64,000 nt of DNA, taken from Calidifontibacillus oryziterrae (lineage in GTDB: Bacteria > Bacillota > Bacilli > Bacillales > Bacillaceae_J). A model generated the notes under the pieces. That model saw only the letters and a list, made by a program, of their open reading frames with translations, was not told where the DNA came from and made no database searches. Of this stretch, positions 51,853 to 62,700 are shown piece after piece (positions within the stretch are counted from its first letter, which is position 1; the number at the start of each line of letters is the position of its first letter). The position numbers were made by a program, and so were the translations under genes. The stretch lies in the NCBI RefSeq assembly GCF_000331575.1, contig NZ_ANOK01000004.1:1-64000 (forward strand), read 5' to 3'.

Positions 51853-53358
51853 TTGAAAACGATTAATCTACTATCTTTATTAAGTGCGAAGGAAGATTTA
51901 AATGATATAAATTTCGCCAAATACATCGAACAATTTGGCATTAATCCTAGAATTAGAACAGGCGAGCTTGAAGATATTGAAGCGCTAGTAGATGAATTTA
52001 TGAATAGAGGGAAGCAATTTGATATTCTCAACCATTACTATGTAGGATTTATGATTAAACAAATCGGCAAAGAATTTGATCTCCTAAGAATCGGTGAAAA
52101 TAGTATCATTAATATTGAGTTAAAGCTGATCAGTACAGAGGAAAAAATTATCAAACAGCTTGTCCAAAATCAGCACTATTTAAAATTTCTTGATATTGAT
52201 GTTTACAGTTTTACTTACATTTCCTCAACCAAAAAACTATATGCACTTGTCGGTCCGAATGAAATCAAAGAAGTAGATTTTGAGATTTTAATCGAAAAAT
52301 TAAACGAACAAACAATAAAGGAAATAGATGATCTCGATGAATTGTTTGAGCCAACGAATTATTTAGTTTCGCCATTCAACTCTACTGATGCTTTTATTGA
52401 AGATAAGTATTTTTTAAGCGCGCAACAAAGTACTTTCAAAAGGGAAATCAATCTATTAACACCAACGGAAAAATCCATTTTTATTGCGATTAAAGGTGGT
52501 TCTGGGACAGGGAAAACACTATTAATTTACGATATCGCAAAAGACTATATGAGACAATCGAAAAAGGTACTCATTTTTAATTGTGGGAAATTAAATAATG
52601 GACATGTTAAGTTAAAAGCTGACTATCAATGGTCGATTGAAGCGATCAGTACCTTTAGCGAATACGACGATCATTCAGAAATTGATATAACTCAATATGA
52701 ACTAATCATATTTGATGAAGTTCAAAGAATGTATAAAAATAAATTTTTAAAATTAACAAAAATACTTCAGCAGCTCAAAATCAAGTGTATTTTTTCCTAT
52801 GATCCCAACCAATGTCTTACTGAGTTTGAAATTGAAAATAATATACCTAAGCTAATTGAGGAAACATTAAATCCTTATCAATATGAATTAACGACGATCA
52901 TTAGACACAACAAAGAGATTCACGAGTTTATTAATAAGTTATTTGATTTTTCAAAGCCCGCTAAAATTCAGAATTATTCAAGCATCAGTATTCAATATTT
53001 TTCCTTGAAGGATGCGACAACAAGTTACTTACAATCCTTACAACAAGAGGGTTGGAAAATCATTGATTACACTGAGACACAGTATATTGAACAGCCCGAC
53101 AATGATCATATCATTACGGCAAAGGGGAATTCTCATGCTGGCGTGGGGCAAGAGCTTGATTATGTTGTAGCGGTTATTGATGAATCTTTTTATTACAAAC
53201 CAAATCACAAGCTCTCGACTAAAGATTTGGAAAATCAAGCATACTATCAGCCTAGCAGAATGCTATATCAAAACATTAGTCGTACTAAGAAAAGGCTACA
53301 AATTGTAATTTACAATAATCCTGACGTTTTAGATCATATTTTAAGGATTTTAAACTAA
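51853..53358 (+). CDS. PD-(D/E)XK-like nuclease fused to a DUF2075/SF1-type ATPase
   Basis: The N-terminal part (about residues 50-130) has GKEFDLLRI followed by NIELKL, matching the D-(x)n-E-x-K core of restriction-like nucleases. The rest is a DUF2075/superfamily 1-type ATPase with Walker A GGSGTGKT (Lys 221), Walker B LIIFDEVQRM and a late NISRTKKRLQ segment. The TTG at 51853 is chosen because AAGGGG lies eight bases upstream. It is a single gene. Nuclease plus translocase in one chain suggests DNA processing or phage defence, but no partner gene is present. Confidence 0.7.
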   Translation: MKTINLLSLLSAKEDLNDINFAKYIEQFGINPRIRTGELEDIEALVDEFMNRGKQFDILNHYYVGFMIKQIGKEFDLLRIGENSIINIELKLISTEEKIIKQLVQNQHYLKFLDIDVYSFTYISSTKKLYALVGPNEIKEVDFEILIEKLNEQTIKEIDDLDELFEPTNYLVSPFNSTDAFIEDKYFLSAQQSTFKREINLLTPTEKSIFIAIKGGSGTGKTLLIYDIAKDYMRQSKKVLIFNCGKLNNGHVKLKADYQWSIEAISTFSEYDDHSEIDITQYELIIFDEVQRMYKNKFLKLTKILQQLKIKCIFSYDPNQCLTEFEIENNIPKLIEETLNPYQYELTTIIRHNKEIHEFINKLFDFSKPAKIQNYSSISIQYFSLKDATTSYLQSLQQEGWKIIDYTETQYIEQPDNDHIITAKGNSHAGVGQELDYVVAVIDESFYYKPNHKLSTKDLENQAYYQPSRMLYQNISRTKKRLQIVIYNNPDVLDHILRILN

Positions 53359-53382
53359 TATATTAAATAACATCTATAATTT

Positions 53383-53485
53383 GAAAAGACGATGATGCAA
53401 AAAAGACGATGATGCAAAAAAGACGATGATGCAAAAAAGACAATGATGCAAAAAAGACGATGATGCAAAAAAATGATAATGATAC
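53383..53485 (+). repeat. 17-bp tandem repeat array
   Basis: Five units of AAAAAAGACGATGATGC (one base change in the fourth, shortened first unit) and a degenerate sixth, just behind the nuclease-ATPase stop. No spacers, so not CRISPR. Confidence 0.85.
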
Positions 53486-53528
53486 AAACAAGATGAACTC
53501 TACAATTAAAACCACCCATAATGATATG

Positions 53529-53588
53529 CTCTCCTCTGGTAGAAAGATTTATTAAAAGATCTGACTACGCTTGAGGGGAGTATTTTTT
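53529..53588 (+). terminator. Probable terminator before the giant surface gene
   Basis: GCTCTCCTC and GAGGGGAG arms (one G/U-type pair) with a loop of about 35 bases, followed by TATTTTTTAT. Confidence 0.5.
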
Positions 53589-53641
53589 ATGACTTTTTCA
53601 TGACTTTTGTCATGAGGAATATGACTTTTCAAAATTATAAT
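53589..53641 (+). promoter_or_regulatory. Phased ATGACTTTT direct-repeat promoter of the giant SLH gene
   Basis: ATGA-starting repeats begin at 53589, 53600, 53612 and 53621 (steps 11, 12, 9) and a TATAAT lies at 53636. No good -35 hexamer is present, so an activator bound to the repeats is likely. The same layout occurs at 63217-63280. Confidence 0.6.
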
Positions 53642-53756
53642 TAAATTCAAAATGGGCTTTGAAAATAGTGTGGTATATACACTATCTATTTTTTAAAAAA
53701 TTTAATTTACATAGTCTAAAAGATTTAATTATATGCAATTGAAAGGGGCTACTACA

Positions 53757-56700
53757 ATGAATCGCAAGAAAGGAATGAAACTTCTATTTATTTTAATGCT
53801 ATTATTCAGCATTGTTTGTTCTTCTATGTTTCCAGCGCCAATATCTGCCTTTGATGATTGGGATTTGCCGATAATGGATGTAAAACAAATTGAACTCTCT
53901 ACTAACCAAAATGGAGAAGTAGCAGCTGGTGGTGAGGTTCTAGTAACAGCCAGTCTATCATTAACGGGTATAGATTATAACAATATTGGGTTCAGACTAG
54001 TAGGTAGTGATGGTAGTGTTCATCATTCTTTTGATTTTGATCAGACACAACCATATATTGACGGGATTATGAAAGTCGAACATTATACCAAGGTTTCAGC
54101 TATAAGTGTAGGGACTGTAACTTATACAGCGATTGTATCCTATAATGGGGTGGATTTTCCATTACAGTCAACCATTGCGGTTTCTTATGCCTCTGCTAAT
54201 AAAATTGATGTAACAAAGTCAACAGTTGTACCGCTTGAAGGGTTTGCCAGAGCAGATGGTGAAGACGTGGCTGATGTAACGGCTACAATTATAAACTCTA
54301 ATTCTACTCCACTAGCAAACCATGATGTTAGCTTGTACAAAATTGAAGAAGGAAAATTCACTACTGAGGATACACTTCGTATCGAGACGGTGACGACGGA
54401 TGCAAATGGGCAAGCCTTATTTCGATTAAAAGGCACGGTCGTTGAAACCGTTACCTATGGCGTTTATGATGAAACAAATCGTGTAGAACTTTCACAAAGA
54501 CCTACAGTTACATTTTATGAGCCAGTAACTGATCCCCAGAAATCAACGATTAGCCCTTTAGAAGATTATGCTCGGGCGGACGGAACAGATAAAGCAACGA
54601 TCACTGTAAGGCTGTTAGATATTGGCTCGCGTCCGCTGGTTGGAAGTACTGTGAAGCTTCTTCGTACAGATGGTGGAACAATTAACACAGAATTCGTCAC
54701 AACATCCGATCAGGATGGAAAGGCGATTTTTGACATTACAAGCACAGAACTGGATATTGCAACGTATGAAGTCATTGTTATTGACGAAGGAAAGACAGAA
54801 ACAGAACAAATAAAGTTAAACCAAACAATCAAGGTTGTTTTTAATAACGATGGTGCTGGGCGAGGTGATACACTTGAGAATCCGATTGTAATCATGACAG
54901 CAACGGAATTTCGCGAACAATTTAGTAAAGTGGAAAATATGTCTAAGCATTTTAAATTAGGTGCGGATATATCGCTAGCTGGTGAGGATTGGGTACCAAT
55001 TCAAAACTTTCAAAAAGGTATCCTGTTTACTGGAAGTCTAGATGGGAATGGATTTAAAATTTCCGATCTAAGGATTTATGATCGCTACGGTGTTGAGCAA
55101 GCCCTATTTGGTGATCTCGGACAAGGTGCACTTTTAAAGGATATTCATCTTGACAACCCAAGTGTGACAGGTAAACAAGCTGTTGCAGCACTTGTCGGCT
55201 ATAACGGTGGTGGGACAATCGTCTCATCACGTGTAACAGGAGGTAAAATTTACGGTAATAATCAAGTTGGCGGTCTTGTTGCCCATAATGCAGGTACGAT
55301 TATAGGTAGTTATGTTGAAGGCACAACAGTGGAATCGACATCCCTACCCCCGACAGGTGGTCTTGTTGGTCTTAATAATAAAGGAACAATCCGATACAGT
55401 TATGCCAATGCGATAGTAAAAGGCAAGGAGCCAGGTGGTCTTGTTGGTGAAAATTATCCGGAAAGCGTTATTGACCAAAGCTTTGCAACAGGTAAAGCTG
55501 CTGCTGGAATCGCTTATAGAAATTATGAAGGTGCGACAATTTCCAACGTAGTTTCCGATTCCGAATATGATTTATGGACACCGTCGATCATTTCGAGCAA
55601 TAAAGGGATTGCAAGTAATGCAAGCATGAAAACGTCTGAGGAAATGAAAAGCCGATCAACATATGCGGATTGGCCAGATTTTAATAACTATTGGCTATTA
55701 ACTGAAGGTGATGCTTATCCAAAGTTGTTTGATCTTAGCAAAATCGTTAAGATTGAAAGCTCGTTAGCGACACCTTTAGAAGTAGACGTTGATTCAAATA
55801 TATTATTGAAGAACGATCTAGTTAAAGGCATATTGCAGGATGGGAAAGAAGTGGATATCACTTCAATGGCTAGCTATTCAACTATTTCTCCATTCTTAAC
55901 TATTAAAAAAACTGATATGGGTTGGGAACTATCAGGGAGTCAAACAGCAATAGAGCAAGAAGTTACAGCTACCTTTAATGGGAAGTCGACGACATTTAAA
56001 GTGAATATTGTCGATATTCGCGGAAAAGCAGATGCACGTATGTCAACGCTATCACCACTGTCTAGCTATGCGAAGGCGGACGGTGTTGCAAAAATTACAT
56101 TAAACGTGACCATCCGTGACAACAATTCGAAACTATTGCCAAACCATGAAGTGAAGCTGGAGCGGACGGATGGTAAACCGGAACATAACAATCTAGTAAG
56201 CATCACAAATGAAAATGGTGTGGCTCAATTTATAATTACAAGTACAACAGTAGACTCATTTGCTTATAGGATATTGGATGTAACAGATGGAGTTGAGCTA
56301 GAGCAAAAAGCCGAAGTGGAATTTGGCTTACATGAAGTACCACCTGGAGAATCTATCGACAATCCAATTATGTTAACAACAGCAGAACAATTTAAAGCTG
56401 CATTTACAAATCCTGCAAATAAAGCCAAACATTATCAATTAGGAAACGATATTTCTTTAGCCGGAATTGAGTGGGTACCTATTGAAGATTTTACAGGCAG
56501 TTTGAATGGTAATGGGCATGTGATTTCCGATTTAACGATAAATGGTGGAGAAAAAAATAATCAGGGCCTCTTTGCTTCGATCGGACTAGGTGCTTTGATT
56601 AAAAATATCCGTCTTGAAAATGTCAATGTGAATGGCCTGGAAAATATTGGGGCATTAGTTGGCTCGAACAATGGTGGCACAATCCAATTCGTTTATATTG

Positions 56701-59700
56701 CAGGTAAAGTCAAAGGCTTTAGGTACCTAGGTGGAATTGTGGGCTATAATGCTGGTTCTATTTCAAATGGTTTTTCGAAAGTGTCAATTAACCAAATAAC
56801 AAACGTGGGCATTGCCGGTGGAATTGCAGGTATGAACCAGGGAGGTACTATCGAAAATTGTGGAGTTCTAGCTAATATAGATGCTCTATATTCAGGTGGA
56901 ATTGTTGGTGTGAATGCAAGTCCAACTGATTCAGCAAAACCTTCGATTGTGAATCAAACCTTTGTTGTTGGAGACCGATTGAATTTAGGACCCGTAAGAG
57001 CTGGTATTGCCTATAAAAACGAAGCGAGTGCAACGATATCCAATTCAATCTCACTATATTCCATAAGTGGTATTAATTCAGGATCGATGGGTACTATTAT
57101 GGAAAATAGTGGCACAATAGCCGATGTTGAAATGAAAACAGAAAGTGAAATGAAAAAGCGAGAGACTTATGGAAAATGGAGCGAATTCTATGAGCATTGG
57201 GCTATGACAGAGGATACTACTTATCCATTGCTCGTTCATTTTTTAGATAAATTACAAGTAATTGCAGAAGAACCACCGATTGTTCAAGTTGGAAATACGA
57301 TCCCATTATCTTTGGAGCAGGGCATCTTACAAGCTGAATTCATTGATGGGCAAAAAGTTGATGTAACAGCGAGTGCAACTTATTCCACAGCTTCACCTGC
57401 ATTAGAAGTAACAAAAACTACGTCAGGCTGGGTGATCTTTGGTAAGCAGGAAGCACAAAACCAAGAGGTGTCAGCTACTTTCAATGGTGAAACAGTATCC
57501 TTTAAAGTGAATGTAACGGATAAACGGGGAACAACAAATGTAGAAAAAAGCACCGTTACCCCCTTGGATGCAATTGGTCAGGCAGATGGAAAAAGCGAAA
57601 TTGTAATTGATGTCATCATCCGAGATATCGATTCAAATCCATTGAGCGATCATGTTGTCAAACTTGAGCGAACGGATCAAAGGCCATCGAATAACGAATT
57701 GACAGCAACAACGGATGAAAAGGGTATTGCCCAATTTCGAATTACAGGAACAACGGTTGATTGGTTTACTTATAAAGTAACGGATATAACAACTGGAGTT
57801 GAATTGAAGCAACAAATCCAAATTACATTTTTGAATAACGATGAACTACCAGAATTAACTGAGGATCATTACTATATTCTCAAAACAGCAGAACACTTCT
57901 GGCTAATGCTTAACCATCCACTTTATAAAAACAACCGATTTAAGTTAGGGGCAAACATTTCGTTAAAGGGTGATGTACGCTGGGATCCGTGGCTACCAAT
58001 CCAAAACTTTACCGGAAGCTTGGATGGCAATGGCTACGTCATTAGCAATTTAAATATAAATCAACCATCATCCAATAATGTCGGTTTGTTTGCCTCTATT
58101 GAATCCGGTGCCGTTTTAAAGAATCTTCGTTTACAAGATGTAAATATAAATGGGGCAGAAAATGTCGGTGCACTTGTAGGTTTTAACAATGGTGGTACAG
58201 TTGAAACTTCAGCTGTATTTGGTGGGAATGATTCAATGATTAATGGCTCTTCAGCGATAGGAGGTTTAATTGGGAAAAATGCTGGTGTAATCAAAGAAAG
58301 TTATGTCAATGCCAATGTTAAGGGCGATTATTATTCTATTGGTGGTTTAGTCGGCCATAATAATGGTTCTATCGAAAATAGTTATTCATTAGGTGCAGTT
58401 GTTGGTTTTCGTTCTGGTGGACTGTTAGGCGATAATTATTCAAACAAGGTCTATCAATCTTATACTAGTGTTACAAGAGACTTAGTTAGTAATTATCCAT
58501 CGGGAATTACTGAATTTAATCTTGGGGTACTCGAACATATTGTTTGGAATAAAGAAATTGTACCTCCAGACGGTTCTTGGGGTAATAGTGGTTCAAATAC
58601 CTGGTTTGACATCTACAGTAATCAGAATGTACCTGGTGTGAAGGATATAAAGAACTCAAATACAGCGGAAATGAAAAAACGCACTACTTATGCCAGTTGG
58701 CCGACATTCAATAATCATTGGTTAATCGTTGAAGACGAGACATTCCCATTGTTGAAGAGCCATCTGAAAGGTTTTAAAAGAATAGAAAATGGACCTTTCA
58801 TAGTATCTGGTGGTAGTACAATTTCGATAGAAAAAGGATTAGTTTCATCTACCTACAGTGATGGTAGTGAAGTAGATGTTACAAAAATTTCTAGTTATAC
58901 AACTTCATCAGATAAATTGTCACTTCTGAAAGATGGGGAGACATGGAAGTTAACAGTAGCGGACACTGTAGGAGACAATGAAACTCTTCAAGTAAGCTTG
59001 GATGGTTCGACTATTACCATTCCAGTTGTCATTCGTGACATGAAGGCAGACCAAGAACGTTCGACTTTAATTGTATCATCGAACAGAGTCATTGCCAGTA
59101 AGGAAAAAGCAACGATTACTGTAACATTGAAAAGTATAGATGATCAGCCAATAGATAACCGTAGCATCTTCCTTAAGCAAGGGGATAAGAATGGTAGGGT
59201 TATAGAACAAACGATGACGGACAAACAAGGTACAGTTACCTTTGAGGTAGAGAGTACATCAACAGGTAACATCACTTATACAGTAATTGACGAATTTCAA
59301 GATGTTACGTATACCATTCCAATCACTTATATAGTGGATAGGACAGACGCTAGTAAATCAACAGTCGAAGCTGATTCTTATGTAAGAATGGCAGATGGAA
59401 CTTCTAAGGCACAAATTAAAGTAACGGTGAAAGGAATAATGGGTATTCCAATAGCTGGACAGACAGTGAAGCTAGAGCAAAGTGGTTCAAGTGTCATTGA
59501 ACCAGCTTCACGAGAAGTTGTAACCGATGATCAAGGGGTTGCTATTTTTGAAGTGAAAAGCACAATAGCTGAATCCGTTGTTTACACAGCGCATGCAGTT
59601 GAGGATACGATTACTTTTGCTTCTGTAAAAGTTACATTTGTACCTTCAGCTGGAAGTGGAGCAAAGACAACAATCGATCAATCCCATACAGAGGTTGTTG

Positions 59701-62700
59701 CGGGTAATGGAGTACATCCAACCGTGATGTTAACGTTACTTGATGAAAAAGCAAATCCCATTCCTAATCGTTCTGTTGAATTAAGAGAGGGAGATAAGAA
59801 TGGGGAAATTATTGCGACAAGTATGACGGATAAAAATGGGAAAGCAATCTTTACGATCAGTAATGACCAAACAAGAAAGCCAGGTCTATTGGACTTTACA
59901 GTCATTGTCCCTGACGAAAATGTTATGAGAATAGGACAAATTAACTTTGTTGAAAGTCTACAAGTAAGCAGAGAAAAAACAATAATCACTCCTATGTCAC
60001 AGCAAGTTGCGGCAAATGGAGTTGATCAAGCAAAATTAGATGTCATCCTAAAAACAGCTGCGAATCAGGCTATACCTAACCAAATGATAAAGTTAAAGCG
60101 TACAAATGGTGGGACAACATATACCGAATTATCGGCTGTGACCGATGAAAATGGAGTGGCAACGTTCTCTTTTACTTCGACAACTTCAGATAGGATTATA
60201 TTTTCGGTTTATCACAAAACAGATAGTGAAGAAATAGAACTAAAAACTGGTGTAACAGTCGAATTTAAAAATAGTATTTCGATTTATACAGCAGATGATC
60301 TTTATGAGAAATTCTTTTCAAAACGTGATATGGAAGAATATTGGAATATGAGCTATACAATAGAAGCTGATATTGACTGTTCAGGTATGCCTGAAGTTGT
60401 AGAGTTCCATCAGTTTAATGGCATCTTTGATGGGAAAGGTCATACAATATCAAATTTGAAAGTCAAGGGAGTTGCAGGAGTGTTTGGCGGCTTAATTGGC
60501 CAAACATATGGATCCTCTGTTATAAAGAATGTTCACCTTAGGAATGTTCAAATTAAAGGTGCCATGCATATGGGTGGACTTGTTGGTGAAAACAGAGGGC
60601 AGATATACAATAGTACGGTCACTGGTCGACTGATTTATGATGACGAACAACAATTCCCACAAAGTAATAACTTAGGTGGACTCGTTGGTATTAATTACGG
60701 TCATATTGCAGATAGTTATACCGATGTAGATATAACTTTTGGCAAGTCCAATAAAGGTGGGTTAGTCGGGCTTAATCACGGTTCCATTGATCGCAGTTAT
60801 GTAGATAATGGAAGGAATCTTGTTGGACTTAATAATGGAACGATAAACCGTAGTTATGAAGTCTATGCCGATCGTTCTGGTGGTGTTGTCTATAATCCAA
60901 ACGGAGCGGTTGTAAAATCGCTGGCGGAAATGAAACAAAGTGCAACGTACAAAGCATGGCCTTATTTTTCAGATGAATGGGTATTGGTAGAAGGAGAAAC
61001 GTACCCTTTACGAAGTCTCTATTTCAATGGATTTGAGCAAATAAAGTCAGAGCATCTAACAATTGAAGGAAATACACCTTTAGAACTACCAAAGCAAGGC
61101 TGGTTTACATCTACATATTTTGATGGACGGGTAATTGATATGACGAAAGCAGTTACTTACTCAACATCATCTAATAAATTTACAGTTATGAAAGAAGCTG
61201 GGGTTTGGAAGCTAATCGGAAATAGCCCTACAAATAATGAAGTTCTTCAAGCAAGCTTTGCTGGTAAGACCTTTACAATCCCAGTAACCGTTAAAGAGGT
61301 CAATGTAACGGGTGTAAGCTTAGACCAAAGTGCAATAGAATTAATAGCTGGTGGAAAAGCAAAATCGCTAATAGAAACAGTAACACCAGCAAATGCCAAC
61401 AATAAAGACGTTAACTGGGAATCAAGCAATCCAGAAGTTGCCTCAGTCAACCAATATGGGGTAGTGACACCTGTAGGGAAAGGAACTGCAACGATAACTG
61501 TATCAACGATTGATGGTGGTCATACTGCTACGACAACTGTAACTGTTGTTGATCCATCAGAGGATAAAGATCCAGATCCAACGGAAGTTTCTGTAACGGG
61601 AGTGAGCCTATCAGAGTCTGCTCTAACATTGACCTTGGGAAAAGAACCAAGGACGTTAATTGCCACGATTACGCCGAAAAACGCCAGCACCCAAGATGTA
61701 AAGTGGGAATCAAGCGATTCAAATGTAGCAACTGTACAAAATGGTATTGTCACTCCGGTCGGAAAAGGTACGGCAGTAATTACAGTCATAACGATTGATG
61801 GGGGCTTTACAGCCACAGCAACTGTCGAGGTTGTATCCCAACCTGTGGATAATCAACCCGATCCAACGAATCCGAGTGACCCAGGCCCGACTGAGCCTGA
61901 TGGGGGAAGCCCAGATCCAGGTACTCCGGGGGGAGACAATGGTGGTGGAAGCCAAAATCCAAGTACTCCGGGTGAAGGAACAGAGCCGCAGAATCCTGGT
62001 GGTTCCAGCCCGAATTCCGGAGGTGGTGGAGGCGGAGCTTCTTCTACTCCGAAGTTGGGCAATGGAAAAGAAATAACAGCTTCTGTTGGTGGAACATTTG
62101 AAAATGAAGGGGCAAAGGTTGAAATACCAGCCCATGCACATTCAACTAATTTTAGGATATTTATTACCAACCTAACAAATACGGCAAATCTACCGATTGG
62201 TGAAAATCATCAAATACTCAGCGAAGTTTATGAGATATCACAAGACCAAGTAGGTACGTTTAATAGTTTTGTAACAATTACTCTACCATTTGACCAAGCA
62301 AAATTTGATCCGACAACCCATGAAATAAGCATATTCTGGTTCAACGAAGCTACAAAAGAATGGGTAGAGTTAGAAAATGTTGAGGTTGATTTAAACAATG
62401 GTAAAGTAAGTGGTCAAGTGAACCACTTTACTAAATTTGCCATTTTAGCAACGAAAAAAGTGGATCAGCAAGCCAAAGAAACACAAGAAAAAAATAAGAA
62501 TGCTGTTGAACACACTGTTGTAGATGTTGCAGATATCAAAGGTCATTGGGCTGAAAAAGAGATTGCCTATCTTGTTTCAAAAGGAGCTGTCAACGGCTTC
62601 CCAGATGGAACTTTTAAACCTAACAACAATATCTCAAGAGCAGAATTTGCTTCTATTGTCGTCAAAGCCCTTGGATTAACGTGCGGTGAAGGTACGGTGT

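Noticed and set aside
61719..62141. Minus-strand 140-codon frame in the linker of the giant protein
   Set aside because: Arises from the Pro/Gly-rich linker codons; not an independent gene.
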